This document shows positions 15,606 to 28,816 of a DNA stretch of 64,000 nucleotides, one piece after another; the first letter of the stretch is position 1; every line of letters starts with the position of its first letter. The stretch covers positions 56,951,880 to 57,015,879 of the forward strand of contig CP141132.1 in the NCBI GenBank assembly GCA_035236585.1. Direction: 5' to 3'. The notes under the pieces were generated by a model. That model was not told the DNA's origin, made no database searches, and saw nothing but the letters and a program-made list of their open reading frames with translations. This DNA comes from Warburgia ugandensis (lineage: Eukaryota > Streptophyta > Magnoliopsida > Canellales > Canellaceae). Both the position numbers and the translations under genes were made by a program.

Positions 15606-16403
15606 TATTCATCTTTCACTGGAGGTGTACTACACATTATTCAAAGCTAAGTTTCCATGCCATCTTCTCTTATTTTTCCATGTAACTTGTTTTCATCTTT
15701 ACAAAGTTCTTGTCTCTTGTTTCATCTACACTTTTCTTGGTTCCTTTCCTTGTAGCTTTGCTTCTAGTTTTGCATTGGATTACCTTAGTGGTTCTTTGAT
15801 TTATTTTAATTGCTTATCTTATTGTTGTTGTTCTCTTTTAGTTTTAGCCCTTTAGAATTCCTTTTCCAAATCTCTCCATTCATTCACATGCAGGGCCATT
15901 CATTCGATCTAAGATTGAAGTCAAGATTTATTTTTTAGATGTTCATGAATCACGTTCACCACTTTTGTAAAATTTTACATTCAATGAAATGAAGTTTGTG
16001 TTATGCATCCCCTTCAAGTTTCATGTGCACTCTTCCAATTTATTGAATGCTTTGATTAATTAATGATGTTGTTTGAGTGTTTAGTCTAGATTTTGTTCAT
16101 TAAGCATATCTGCGTAGAATGTTTAGATTTTTTTAGATTCATTGATCATGTTAGTATGTACTATTGGATGAGATCTAGATTAGATCATGTTAATTACTTT
16201 TAGTCTAAGTTTATGCATGTTTCCAATTCTAAGTTCTTTTAATTCTTAGATTAATCATAATCAAACTCTTTTGGCTAGGATAATTCATCTAAATAAAGAT
16301 TTCAATTGAATGCAATCCATGAGATTCCTTGTGGGATTGACCTCACTTGTGTGAAATCATACTACTTTGATTTGTGCTCTTTCGAGTAATACTTAGAACT
16401 ACA
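15606..16403 (+). mobile_element. Second half of an Athila-like LTR, ending ACTACA
   Basis: About 800 bases match, inverted, the distal part of the LTR at 60,549-61,370. Landmarks are GGAGGTGTAC, the CTTGTCTCTTGTTTCAT block, GATGTTCATGAATCA and the terminal CCTTGTGGGATTGACCTCACTTG. The LTR ends at ACTACA; no primer site follows, so this is a 3' LTR end. The 102-residue open stretch inside it has an equally open counterpart in the other copy only because both are the same LTR. Parts: distal half only. Confidence 0.75.
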
Positions 16404-17640
16404 CTAGCATTCTATTGATGAAGTAACTTGTAGTTAACACACATTCACTCTAAAAGGATATCGGCAAATTGGCAAGGAACCTCAATGCCCTAACAACCTC
16501 CAAAAGACGTCTATGCTTTCTCTTTACAACCTCATTTTGTATTGGAGTTTATGAAAAAAATGTTTGATGCTCAGTACCACAACCATAATAATATTACAAC
16601 AAATTTTCTTGCTAAAGTTCAAGTCCACTATTAGTTCATAGAGTTTTAATTGGAAATCAAATTGTGTTTTCACCCAATCACAGAAATACACCATATAACA
16701 ATTTCTAACTTAAACTTCATAAGGTATTCCGAATTTTATCTACTACTCAAACAATAATGTGCTATGAAATGAGAAGATGTCTTGTACTAACCCCATATTA
16801 CACTAGATCAAAAGGTTTTGTTGCTTTATTACTTCAAATTAGAAAAGTTAACTAGTATGTTTTGCTTTGTGGCAAGTATCACAAATAAAGCTACTATGAA
16901 CTATAAATGACGGATACAAACTTGAAACTTGAGGCATCTTGTCAATTGGTAAGTGCCCCAAACATCGATGCCAAAGAACTGCATGTTGCTGCTTGTTGAC
17001 TAATATATAGTGATGCACCCTCTCTTATTGGTTTTAGGAGGTATAGGCCATCATGTGCTCTACCCACTCCAATCATCTTCCTTGAGGGTACGTGCTGTAT
17101 AACAAAAATATCCAAATGAAATATTAGAGTACAATTCCAATATTTTGTTAGTCTATGCATAGATGAAATTTTGAAATTAAACTTTAGAACACCAAGGACA
17201 TGATCTAGAGGTGAACTTTTCTCCAAGATTATGCTACCTATGGCATGCATGGGAACCATCTTTCCTTTTGGAATATGCACATGTGATATTTTGGGGTCTG
17301 CCATGCTATTTATTAAGAATTCTTGTGTACAAGTAAAGTGGTGTTTTACTCTCGAATAAAAAATCAAGGTTTTGAAGTATATCCTACTAGAAAAGTTAGC
17401 CAGATTAAAGCTTGCAATGGCATTGTGACCCAAAAGGTTCATCAACTCTTGGTATTGAGTTTCTATGAAGTGTGGGATCATGAACGATTGCTCTAATTTG
17501 TTGTTAAAACTCATGCAATCTCTTGATCGGGCATGTGAGTCCAAATAGGTCACATTTGCTACATTAGACCCATGTGAATGCATGGAAGGCATCCTCTTTT
17601 GAGCCAGTCCATTGGGATTTTTTCTCTAGTGTGGTGTGAT
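16404..17640 (-). mobile_element. Ty1/copia pol fossil, first half (protease tail to integrase), broken
   Basis: The best-kept stretch (17,592-16,942) carries the end of the protease region and the GAG-pre-integrase domain, with IGVGRAHDGLYLL as the signature block. Lower coordinates continue into the integrase, with a zinc-head-like CDTCHKAK block near 16,870, a KRKHRRLLE-like block near 16,510 and FINRM next to the boundary at 16,404. The sequence stops there exactly where the Athila-like LTR begins. The matching continuation of the integrase region starts at 62,441 on the plus strand. Old and decayed, with many breaks. Confidence 0.85.
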
Positions 17641-18361
17641 GTGCTTTAATAATTATTGTAAGTGCACAATTCTATTGGAGTATAGCATTCACAAATACGG
17701 GTCCATCCCATGTGGACTATTTAATAATTAGAGTTAACTAAAATTTAAGTTATCCTAGTCTAACCTAGCCAACATTCATTAAAGTTAATTAAATTTTAAG
17801 TTCTTTGACTCTAGCCTAGCCAACATTCAAGGAAAGGAAAGGACATTAAACTAAAGCAAATAAATTAGAAATAAAGCAACCAAGGAAAGTAAACTAACTA
17901 ATAAAAGAAAAAAGGCAATTATTTCATTAATTAATTGTTTCCAATGGAAAGTCAATACATAAAGAAAGGTAAAACAAAGCAAATAAAGAAACTTCTTTGA
18001 AGTGTCCACTATAGGAGTCCTTAGTTGTGTCACCCAGCAAGGCTCTTTACATGTCCTCTTCTTTTCTAGGCTTGAATTTCTCTATAGAGCCTTGTTATTG
18101 TGTCACTAGACAAGAGCTTGTACATTTCTTTTCAACCTATGTTACACTAAGTTACCCCAAAGATTTTCTCATCTCCTTAACCCAACATGCCATAACCCAA
18201 AAGTCAAATCCTTTTTCAATGGCCCTTAGGAATGAAGTGCTAAGGCAACCAAGGAAAAGATGTGCCTAACACTTTTCCTAAAAGATTGCCACCCTTTAAT
18301 AGAAGAAAAGAAGAAGATGGAGAGAAAGTAATAAAAGAAAATTTTGCATCTCCTTAAAGCA
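17641..18361 (-). mobile_element. Athila-like LTR sequence, terminal part (minus)
   Basis: Read on the minus strand the segment ends in a pattern like the termini of the Athila-like LTRs at 16.4 and 60.5 kb: a CCACATGGGATGGACC block, then TGCACTTACAATAATTATTAAA. It abuts the copia fossil. Continuation to the right is split by solo LTR B. Short open stretches on both strands here are not genes. Confidence 0.45.
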
Positions 18362-18366
18362 GATAC
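18362..18366. repeat. Target-site duplication GATAC, left of solo LTR B
   Basis: GATAC is repeated exactly at 21,369-21,373, immediately outside the TG and CA ends of copy B. Confidence 0.85.
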
Positions 18367-18670
18367 TGTAATATCCTTAATTTTAAAGATAAAAATAGGA
18401 AATTATTAAATAAATTAAAATAAAAATTTATGGATGAAATTAATTCCTAAAAACATAATAATTAGAAAGTGCTCGTCGATACGAATCCAACGCCACCAAG
18501 AACGCGAAAAACGGAGCTCAAACGAGGGAGTTATGGCTAGTCAAAGTTGTAAGGGCAAAATGGTCTTTTGACAACGTGTTACACAGGGGGTCCAAATTGA
18601 TAACGGCACCCTGTCTACACACGTCTCTACTAGGTCGGCCGAAATCGCCGGAGACGTGGGAAGAGCGTGT

Positions 18671-18691
18671 GGGGAAGAGTTTCTCTTCCCC
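18671..18691. repeat. Inverted repeat GGGGAAGAG / CTCTTCCCC in LTR B
   Basis: Nine-base arms around a TTT loop, just before the TATA-like element of this LTR. Copy A has the equivalent near 8605-8630. Confidence 0.6.
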
Positions 18692-18729
18692 AAGACTCTA
18701 AAACCCTATATTTATGCTCCTCTGGAGCC

Positions 18730-18753
18730 AAAACGCTCCACTTGGAGCGTTTT
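18730..18753. repeat. Near-perfect palindrome AAAACGCTCCA / TGGAGCGTTTT in LTR B
   Basis: Eleven-base arms around a 2-base loop, about 16 bases after the TATA-like element, near where transcription of the LTR would start. The arms are less complete in copy A. Confidence 0.65.
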
Positions 18754-19244
18754 CCATGAATGCTACGCAAAACCCTAGATCCGTAAAAACTTGACTTTTC
18801 CTCGAGTGGAGCCCCGGCAACACGAGCAACTCCGGCCAGGTGCAAGGTAAGCCTCAAAACCTATGTTTTTCTGTATTTATTAATTAGGAAAATAATTAGG
18901 AAAACGTTTAGAAATTTTGGAAAAAAATTAGATTTTTAGGAACTTTGTGCACGCTACTGTTGGAGTGTGATTTCACTGGATCAAACCTTGTCCGTTTGAA
19001 AATCGCACCGTCCAACTAGTGCACAAGAGACCCAAGAGCATACCCTTTAAATTTGGGAGTGATCCAACTAGTGGAATTGCCTGAAAACTCAAAAACCCGG
19101 TACTGAGAGGTTTTTAGAACTTGGGAAAAATCATTTAAAAACCATGGTTTTCGAGAAAATTAGTGAAAAAGGAGGGCATAAATGGAGACTAGAGAGAATT
19201 CTGAAGAAAATGGCGAAAAAATCACGCAAAACGGAGCTCGTAGC

Positions 19245-19600
19245 TCAGCCGGAGGCGGCCGAATCCCGGTCGTCTTCTCTGGCGTCGTCAACGGCGCCGC
19301 GCCTGCGCCGACGCCAAGACGCACTCCGTGACGCACGAGGGACGCACGTCACATGACGTCGCCGCCGCACGCGTGCGCCGGTACGCGCGCGTGCGGAACG
19401 TGCGTGGTTGGCTGCCGCGGTGGGGCCGGACGCGCGCGTCTGGCGACCGTGACGCACGCGCGCGTGCGTCACGGGTGCCGAAGAGCACGCGGCGCGCGTT
19501 CCGTGCGCGTCTCGCGACGCCGTGCGTCTTCGTGCGCCCGTGCACGTCGGTGTAAACCGGCGGAAGTGCGGGCGCCGCCGGTTTAAACCACCTTATGGTG
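19245..19600. other. CpG-rich module in solo LTR B
   Basis: About 350 bases of extreme GC and CpG content, with repeated GCGCGCGTGCG-type words. All the overlapping open stretches here on both strands, rich in Arg and Ala, are composition effects. The block includes a 28-bp perfect palindrome. Confidence 0.65.
19447..19474. repeat. 28-bp perfect palindrome in the CpG-rich module
   Basis: The left arm CCGTGACGCACGCG is followed with no spacer by its exact reverse complement. It is absent from the shorter equivalent module of copy A, so it is a gain in B or a loss in A. Confidence 0.9.
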
Positions 19601-20840
19601 GTCCGGCAGGCCCCATTTGAGGGTAGTTTCACTAAAACTTGATTTTTGGGAGCTAGAGAGGTCCAAATCACGATCCGAAAGAGGCGTTGTGACCGTATTG
19701 ACGACGCGGACCTAGTTTTAACTTAAAAACTTAGAAATGACCACTTTTTATTTAGAAAAATTTTAAAATAGTGATGTGACATGTACAGGTGCACTCGAAT
19801 ATACCAATTAAAGGGAGTTATTAGCAAGCTAGTGATCTCACACTGAGGTAGGTGACGACAACTAATGTTTTGACTTGATTTTAAACCATGTTTTAAACAT
19901 AGAATCATGTGTGATTGTGTTTTAAATTGCGATTTTTATTTACCATGGATTTCATGCGACATTGCGTACAGGATGGTTATTCCAAATTGAAATCTTTTAC
20001 TGAATAAACTTATTTCAAATGCTTTTACAAGCATGATGTTAATTTGTTATGCTTACTTAGAGACTTATTTCTTATTATATATATAGAAAATGCATGGATT
20101 TACATGGAAATGAGAATAGAGGCTTATTAGCTGGTCCTTTCGATAAAGCTAACCCCGGGATGAGGGCATGTTCTTGGGATTGCAAGCTATAAGTGCTCTT
20201 GAGTTTTAGCATATACATATGATTTCCGTGTTTTATATTTGATGACGGGTGCTCTCGCCGTGGGCATCATGCTTTAGGAGGGATAGGTGCCGGCCACCCA
20301 CCTTCCGAGATTATGATGTGATGAGTTTGTGATATGATACACACCTGCCCATAGATGGCATTCGGTAGGGGTTTGGTAACATGGATAGTCCACACTACCG
20401 GCCTGAGCCTTTCCATGGGGACAGACGTTAAGTCTCCCGTTATGGTGTCGACGGGGAGCGGCGGTGGTTGATACCCATGGAGGGTTGCCACTGCAGCATG
20501 ATGGCCCATATTCTTATTATGTGTGCATGTATGATGAGCATGGTTATTGATGATATGCCTGGGTGTGACGACACTCAGAGGTTGACTACGTGTACTCCTG
20601 ATCAGGGATGTTAGTGCGATGTGATGGGACCCATTACCTTAGGGTGCCCTTATTCTTGTTGTATGCTCCATTTATTGATTCATGTCATGTTTTAACTCCG
20701 TGAATTTCATGTTTTTAGCATATGGAATAAATTGGCATTTATTGAACATGGCATTATGATATCACTATCTTCATAAATGTTAGATTTTTCATCAGTATTG
20801 TTCATTAATTCTTGCATTTATTACATTAATTGTCTATGTA

Positions 20841-20889
20841 CCTACACAAGCGATAGCTTGCTGAGGCATTGCTTTGTTTTGCAATGCCT
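20841..20889 (+). other. Conserved LTR double hairpin (copy B)
   Basis: CAAGC-GATA-GCTTG is followed by AGGCATTGC, an 8-base loop and GCAATGCCT. Same module as in copies A, D, E and gypsy-C. Confidence 0.65.
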
Positions 20890-21368
20890 TAGATCTCGAG
20901 CGCGATAACAGGAAAGGCAAGGCTGTTGAGAAGCCGTGAGAGCTGCTGAAGACCATTTTTCTATAGTTTTAGAAAGTAATGTGAGTCATTAGAGTGGATT
21001 ATCATTTGAATTTTATTATGGACTGCATACCTTATATTTGGATGTGATTTAGATCTTTGGACATATATTGGACATTTATATGGGATGTTATGATGGATAG
21101 ACCCTGGGCCATATTATTATTGTCTTTTGGATGTTTATTTGATTTAAAATAAAGGCGCCTATTTATTTGACGTTGATTTATACGCGGATCATTTATTTAT
21201 GTTTAAATTACGTATACGTCATTTTGAGAAAGGAAAAATTAACACCCGGAGTTTTAAGATAGGTTTAGTAAAATGTTAAATAAATCTTTTCTCATGGGAT
21301 CCCAAATGTTCTTATTTAAATTGCAAAAAAAAAAAAAAAAAATTGTCTTAAAAATCCGGGGTGTTACA

Positions 21369-21373
21369 GATAC
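21369..21373. repeat. Target-site duplication GATAC, right of solo LTR B
   Basis: Exact partner of 18,362-18,366. Confidence 0.85.
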
Positions 21374-24050
21374 TCTTAGGAAAGAGGGTAGCTTTAGTTA
21401 GGAGAGAGGCAGAGAGGGGATTAGAGATCATTCATCTTAAGGAAGATTAGCCATAGAAAAGGCTTCTTACCTTAAGAATGAACTAGAAGAAAAAAAAAAG
21501 GGAGACAATGGCCCTTAGGACTCACCAATTCTAGCCTTTGGATATGAGGAAGAAACTAAGTACTTGCCTTTGAAAGTTGTCCTACTCTTCAACATGATGC
21601 CTTTAGCTAGGAATTTTCATGGATTTATGGAAGGACTTGATATCCTCAACCACTACTTTAGGATTGGAAGGAATCCTTGGATACCATAGAAGGGCATGAG
21701 ACTTCTCTTCCTTTTCCTTATATTCCCAAATCCCAAAAGAAAATAAAATAAAAGATAGAAGGAAGCAAGACTCATGGAAGAGATAAGGAAGATGGGGGTG
21801 TGCGTCTAGATCTAAGAATGGAAGGGAGATGGCATGGAATTGAGAAGTGTGATGAAGCATGGAGTGGAAGGGTGTGTACAAGTTAGAGTGTAAAGAGGTA
21901 GGGCTTATAAGTGGAGAAGAAAGGCATGCAAGGTAGAGATGGGATGGTGAGATGCATCTAAAGCTAAGGGAAGGGAGGCATAAAGAACTAAGGAAAGGGA
22001 GTGAAATGCTTACTAAGTGTAATGAATTGAGAAGGAAGGCATGCTCTAAAAAGGGGTATGCAAGTGAAGGTGGGATGCAATAAGAAGTGAGGTTGTGCAA
22101 TAAAAAGAGTTGAAAATGCTATGTGTGCAAGGCTTATGTTGGTGAGTGAGTTCCATGATATACTAAAATAAGCAAGGAAAGATGAGTAAGAGTTATGCGT
22201 GCTAGTCTAGGGAGCGCAAAGTGCAAAGAATGCAAAAGCATGCAAGATAGTCGTGCCTAAAGATGTAGGGTGCAATGAAAGAAAGAATTATAAGATTTTT
22301 CATGCAAGTCTAATTGTGCTAATGTATGCAAGAAGGGAAGAGTAAGAAGGGAAAAAGATGGCAAAAAAAGGGAAGAGGGGATGGATGAATCCCTTGCCTC
22401 TTCTCCAAAATATATGCACTTATGGATCTTGAGGGATCTTTGATGAGGATGATCTCTCCCCTTTTGTTGCTCTTAAGATTAGCTTTCAAGGTCTAGGGAA
22501 AGGGAAGAGATCCCAGTTCATTTTGTTTCACCTCCATTTATAGGTTTTCTAAGGTTTTAGCCCTAAGAGCTGAATGGTTAAGATCTAAGGGAGAGATGAA
22601 AGGAAGAATAGCTAAGATTGGATCAGATAAGATGAAGAATGGAATGAGATAAGCAATAAGGGAAGGAGGGGGAGTGGAATCCATTGTGAGGGAAGTATGG
22701 GATGTGGATGCTAATGGGATAGAAGGAAAGAGATAGAAAGGAATAGAAGAAGGAGATAAGGGTGGGGAAGGAAAGAGATAGAAAGGAAGGAAATGAGAAA
22801 TGGAGAGTAATGGGAAGGAGGTATGTAATTCATGTTGGTTTTTGTTGAAGTTCAGAAATTTTGAAAGAAAGGTGGACCATTGGACTAAATTAGATGGTGA
22901 AGATGTTTCTTTCCTTAGGGTTTTGGTTTGACTTTTCAATAAGGGAATGGTTGCTAGGGTTTGGAAATTTTTTTCTATTTCATTTCTAGCCTTTGGATCA
23001 TCTTTACTTTTGTTTCAGTGTTGGATCATAATGCCTTAGAGTGCATGACATAGATTCCATTGAGATTTCCTTATCCACTCCTGGTTTTTCTTTCTTTTTC
23101 TCCCATCCCACCATAATTTTCTCCAACCAATGAGCATATAGGAGGGTGGGATGTCCCATTCCATGAGGTGGATGTTTTTCTCCTATTTTTTTGGTGGACA
23201 AGCCATTGAAATTATCTCCATCAATGGCCCTTGAGTCTGGTCTTCCTTGCAATATATCTTCTAATTGGTCCATCCCTGTTTGATTAAATCACAATGGCTT
23301 CTTAGGATATGCATAAACAAGGGTAGATCTTAGCCTTTCAATGCATAAACAAGGATGGATCTTAGCCTTGCATTATATCTTCTCATTGGTCCATCATTTT
23401 TTGATTAAATACCCATTGGTTTCTTAGGACATGCATAAATAAGGATGGAATTCACCATCAATCTTCCTTAATTCTTCATATAAAATATGTGCAATTGAGA
23501 GGGAATTCACCAACTTGCATGAGAAAAATCATGCACTCTCTTAGGTGGTCCTTCCTTTGGTTGAGTAAGAGAGAAAGTATAAGGAAGAAGTCTCATGTGG
23601 GCCTTGATCTTTTGACTCGTTTTATTTTAGAGAAACTTTCATTGTATGTGATTTCAATTTATATGATTTGAGGTTTCCTTTGAAGCTTCCCAAGGTGGTG
23701 GAGAGCTTAATGCATAAATGCAAAGTTCTTTCACCTTACTTTTGATACGAAAGGTTGATTTTCCCCTTAAGGTTTCTGACTACTCTGACTTTTATAATGA
23801 CTCCCATTTTTTAGTCCAAACTTCTAAATTTCATATTTGGCATATGTGGGCCTATGATGTAGCTCTGATTCTAAACTTGCTCTTTTTAGGTTTTTTATTG
23901 CCAAAAATACTCTTTTTTCTCATTTGTAACCTGGACGTGTAATTAACCCTAATTAGTGATATTTAAGTTACTTTTGGGGCTAAACCTGCTAAATATAGAG
24001 GTATGTATGTAATATTTCTATAGATATTAAATACACATAGGCTTGATTAT
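21374..24050 (-). mobile_element. Purine-rich non-coding sequence, probably Athila-like LTR
   Basis: Long GGAAGAGATAAGG-type purine runs on the plus strand resemble the 53.5-54.0 kb LTR segment. Two moderately long minus-strand open stretches (21,603-22,100; 22,538-22,939) are Ser/Pro/Leu/Phe-rich with no motif, as expected from pyrimidine-rich sequence, and I do not accept them as genes. LTR edges are not resolved. A short direct repeat GGATGGATCTTAGCCTT-like occurs about 23,315-23,365. Confidence 0.4.
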
Positions 24051-25761
24051 GATAATCCTTGAGTCAAACTATAAAAATAGAAATCATAACCACTTTTGTA
24101 GGTGTTGTCATCTACATTTAGCATATACAGATAGCCTTTAAACCCCTATATTACTCCTATTAAATGAGTTGTAATCTTGTAAGGATTCTCAAGAATGCTA
24201 CTTATAAATATTTTCAAATTTTTTTATTAATGTCCTTCATTTCTCTTAGAGAATTTTCTTGTATTTAGCATTCATTAAATTCCTAACTTTAGAATGCTAA
24301 TAGAAATGCCCAATAGTTCAAAAGTTTACTCCTATACTAAAGATACTCAATTATTTCATCAAGCTTTAAGTAAGTGTGTGAATATAGTAAATATATACAT
24401 AATTATCAGTCTCCAAGCAAATTATAACTGAAATTACAATCCAAGAGTATGCTTTGACTTCAAATCTTGCTAAATATTCTTGATACTAAGAAAGAATTCA
24501 CGAAAAAAGTTTTAATTCTTTCATTATTATGTGAGTAGAATAATATTCAACAAGGCCAAATTCTCACATATTTCATACCACAGAATGATAACATAGAAAG
24601 AATTTAATAAGGTGTCAAGGAAAGGATATCAACTATAAAAAAAATTTACACTCTCCCAGAATCCCTATTCATTTATAACCACATCCAAGTCATACTTAAC
24701 CTAAGATCAAGTTAGGACTTCTATTAGAACCAAACATAGGCTTAAGATAGAGTTATCAAAAAAATGGGTATAAGGATAAACAAAGGTTGGTTTGAAAGAT
24801 ATGTAAAGGTCTTCTACTAGTGTACTCACAACTTTTTGTTCTACCTATAAGAGCGAATACACCCTTTTTCATTGTTTACATCTTTCATATTTTTTGTTTT
24901 CCTCTTTAACTATTGGTATAGCTTTTCCTTATATTTTTTTCTTTTAAGCCCTTTTATGTTCATCTCTTAACTTTTATTGCTCATACTTAACTCAAGATAA
25001 TCTTCAACCATTTCTACAAACTTTTAAATTAAACTGGGTAATGGATATACTGTAGGGGTTAATATTGGTATTGTTCAATGGGTTCACAATGAAAAGGGTT
25101 CGTTAAATGGCTTAAGGGCTTAACTAGTGGAAAATAATAACTTAGGGAAGGCTAAAGGCTTTGGTTTACCAAGGATGACCTCTATTATTTCTTAGGTTTC
25201 ATATGACTTGAATTGACCATAAACTTAAGAGACATATGGTATAGTCTTTCAGATGTTTTCTCAATAGTTGGCCACGATAATGAGACCAACTAAAAATTCA
25301 CATCCATTGAAAAAAAAAGTGAAATTTTATATGACCTTCATATGAAAAGGTTGACTTTAAACTCACCTAAGTTATAAGCCTCCACAAATATTCTTTAGGA
25401 TCTCTAAGTTAAATTTCCTTTTTAACATAAACTATGAATATGACTATTTTGTGTAATGACTATTCTAAGTTTAATTTTTCATTATATACAAATCTATTAA
25501 TAAGCTAAAGTTCAAAAATTAGACTGAATATTCAAAATATTTCAATTCTCATCCTTATAAAGGAATTTATCATAAAATTTTCAAACATTTAAATTTTTTT
25601 TATAAATAAGTTCAAAAGAAATGACTCAGACTTTAGACCCATCAAAATTTAAATTAAACATTGTCCCCAATTTTTCCAGATAAAAGAATGAACAAATGTA
25701 AAACTAAGTAAAGAGAGAAGGTGACAAGGATAGTACTTGAACTCTAGAATTGGTGCAATGA
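24051..25761 (-). mobile_element. Athila-like non-coding interior, copy 1
   Basis: Collinear in the same orientation with about 55,740-57,350, with shared blocks such as CATTTAGCATAT, AAACCCCTAWRTTA, CTTAGGTTTCATATGA and AACATTGTCCCC. In the better preserved copy this region lies next to the 3' LTR, so it is interior sequence near the element's 3' end. It stops at 25,761, where gypsy-C begins. No coding capacity is seen. Confidence 0.6.
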
Positions 25762-26943
25762 TGTAACAACCCTCAATTTTGGGTTATTATTGCATAATTT
25801 TTTTTACAATTTAATAGGGATAAAAATCAGGAATTTAATTCCGCGAAAATTAGATTCCATGGAAGTAACCCTTTTAAAAACTCTAAATTTGGACTTGAAA
25901 CTATTAAAAATGGAATGTACACATTGATATAATTCTAACACCACTAATTTTATGAAATAGAGATCAGGGTGGAAAACGCAAATTTTTTACTAATTTGAAG
26001 GGGACCATATTGATAACATCACCCCTATTTTGTCTATTTGTGGGCTGTAATAAGTAAAAATGGGACGAAATGAGGGGGGACACCAAGAAGAGAAAAACCT
26101 AGTCACCCACCCCCTCAATTCGATCCTCCACCGTTGAAACCTTGCCATCACCAATGTGTAGCCCCATGCCACTCAAGACTTGCCATGAATCGGCACCACC
26201 CTTAGTTTGATCTCCCCTTCCTCGACACTGGCACACAGACCTTGCTTCGCTAGGACCTACCACAGCATCAGCCACACATCCTTTTCACCCCTCTATTTCT
26301 CCCAGTCTCTGGCATGTTAGGAGATCAAGCATAGCCACTAGATCAACTTAGCCATGTCGAACTCCATTTCTCTTCCCCCTTCGAGCAGCCACATAGAAAC
26401 TTGAAAACCCTCGCCTTCCTTGTGTTTTCCCTTACTCCATTGGTAACAATCAATAAGCTAGTGCACCTAGTTTCTTCTCAGGCCAAACATGTGCTAGACC
26501 CCCTTCCACTTCTCCTTGAACCTCTTAGGTTCCACTATGCCAGTGGCATGGGATGCTTGGACTCGAAGGAACAGAAACAACCCTTAACCCTATCTGCTTG
26601 TCTACCTTTCTCCTACATGGCCTAACAGCTTAGCCATCGCCAAGTTAGCAGTGACCTGGCTGACAACCACCACTAGCCACCACCTTCTCCTCCCTCTGTT
26701 TCCCCTTTCCATTGGTGAGTTAGGGTAGGTCAACTCGCTATGTCACTCACTTCCAACTCGTTTTGGTCAACTAAGTTGACACAGTGAGCCCCACTACCCC
26801 CTTAAGTTTTGACCCCCATTCTACCCAATCTAGGAAGGATTTTGTAGATCCGAGATAACCATCATTATCCTTGTAATGTGAGGAACAAGACCATTCTTTT
26901 TGTTCATTGATTATGGAAGATTCGACCATCAATCATGATTAGA

Positions 26944-28816
26944 CTCTTGACAAAATGAGTGCATTTTAAAGCATAGCAAAAGATTAGAAATAATGAAAAC
27001 TATGAACAATATAAGAATGCTAAAAACATTACTAAGAGAATAATATGTGAGGCTAAACTTAAAGCATATGATGAGCTCTATAATAGACTAAGAACAAGAG
27101 CAGGCGAGAAAGATGTGTTTAAAGTTGCAAAAGTTAGAGAACATAAGGGTAAGGACTTAGAACATGTTAGGTGCATTAGAAGTGATGATCAAAGGGTATT
27201 AGTCAAAGATGATGAGATCAAACAAAGGTGGGAAATATACTTTCAAAAATTGTTAAATGACAATGGTCTTGAGAATATAGGGATTGAAAATACTATAAAT
27301 CTAAATAACATTGGATATTATAGAAATGAATGTAAGATTAGAATACCTAAAGTAAAAGAGGCCTTGAGAAAGATGAAATCAGGAAAGGCCATGGGGCCTG
27401 ATGGCATACCAATAGAGGTTTGGAAGCATATGGGAGATACTGGGGTTGTTTGGTTAACCAAGTTGTTTAACAAATTATAAAATCAAAGAAAATGCCTGAT
27501 GAGTGGAGGAAAAGCTCTATTGTACCAATCTATAAGAATAAAGGAGACATTCAGAGCTACACTAATTATCGAGGGATCAAACTTATGAGCCACACCATGA
27601 AACTTTTTAAAAGAACAATTGAGAAGAGGCTACAACATGAAACAAATGTATTAGAGAATTAGTTTGGTTTCATGCCTAGGATGTCTACCATGAAAGCTAT
27701 TTTCTTACTAAGACAATTATTAGAGAAATATAGGGAGAGGAGAAAAGACCTCCACATGGTCTTTATCGACTTAGAGAAAGCTTATGATAGAGTCCCTAGA
27801 GAGTTAATATGGAGGGTGTTGGGTGATAAAGGGATTTCTCAGGGGTATATAGACATAATTAAAGATATGTATGAGGGAGCGGTAATAAATGTTAAGACCA
27901 CTAGTGGCGTGACTGGTGATTTTCCTGTCACTATCGGATTGTACCAAGGATTAGCATTGAGTCTATAACTTTTCACATTAGTTATGGATGAGTTAACAAA
28001 ACATTTGCAGGAGGAGATTCCCTGGTGCATGCTATTTGCAGATGATATAGTCCTACTTGATGAGACAGAGGAGGGTGTAAACATAAAGATAGAGTTATGG
28101 AGGGAAGCATTAGAATCTGAAGGATTTAAAATTAGCCAAACTAAGACAGAATACATGGAATGTAATTTTAGCAAGGAGAGTAGGAGTGGAACACCAGTCA
28201 TGATTGATAACCAAGAGGGCCCCATGAAAGACCACTTTAGATGCTTAGGATCATTGATCCATGAGAGTGGAGAGATTGAGACGGAGGTTACCCAAAGAAT
28301 CCAAGCGGGTTGGAACAAATGGAGATGTGCATCCGATGTTTTATGTGATTGACAAGTGCCACTCATACTAAAGGAAAAATTCTATAAGATGGCTATAAGG
28401 CCGGCCATGCTCAATGGATCAGAGTGTTGGGCAGTCAAGGAACATCATACTCATAGGATGAGCGTTGTAGAAATGAAGATGTTAAGATGGATGAGTGGTA
28501 AGACAAGAAAGGATAGAATTAGAAATGAAAATATTAGGGGAAATTTACAGGTAGCACTAATAGATAACAAGATGAGGGATATTAGACTTAGATGATTTGG
28601 ACATGTTCAAGGGACACCAACAATAGCACCAGTTAGAAGGAGTGAGGCAATACAAGTAGAAGGTTCTAAAAGGGCAAGCGGAAGGCCTAAAAGAACGTGG
28701 ATAGATGTGGTGAGGAAAGATTTAAAAACTTTGGGACTAAATGAAGCCATAGTATTTAATAGAGTGGAATGGAGGAATAAGATTCATGTGGCCGACCCCT
28801 AATTGGGATAAGGTCT

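Larger units (their letters stand above)
18367..21368 (+). mobile_element. Solo LTR, copy B (same family as A, opposite strand)
   Basis: A 3.0 kb unit begins TGTAATATCC and ends GGGGTGTTACA, with perfect GATAC duplications. It is an inverted near-copy of 6032-8938 and differs mainly by extra CpG-rich sequence. Parts visible: a TATA-like CTATATTTAT at 18,705-18,714 about 340 bases inside the start, two strong hairpins just around it (18,671-18,691 and 18,730-18,753), the CpG-rich module, and the conserved double hairpin near 20,845-20,889. Because each copy has its own matching duplication on both sides, A and B have not exchanged flanks by inversion. Confidence 0.85.

Noticed and set aside
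15540-16410. A 9-base direct repeat CACTAGCAT (15,540-15,548 and 16,402-16,410) framing a TG...CA unit, suggesting an 856-bp solo LTR
   Set aside because: The left copy lies inside an LTR-terminal block of its own, five- and six-base duplication registers conflict with normal integrase spacing, and the half-LTR plus copia evidence fits the inversion model better. I keep it as the main alternative.
21603-22939. Two minus-strand open frames of 165 and 133 codons
   Set aside because: Composition is Ser/Pro/Leu/Phe from a pyrimidine-rich strand, no motif is visible, and the region resembles non-coding LTR sequence elsewhere in the window.
27839-28366. 175-codon minus-strand open frame
   Set aside because: It is the antisense shadow of the LINE reverse transcriptase, which has clear RT motifs on the plus strand.
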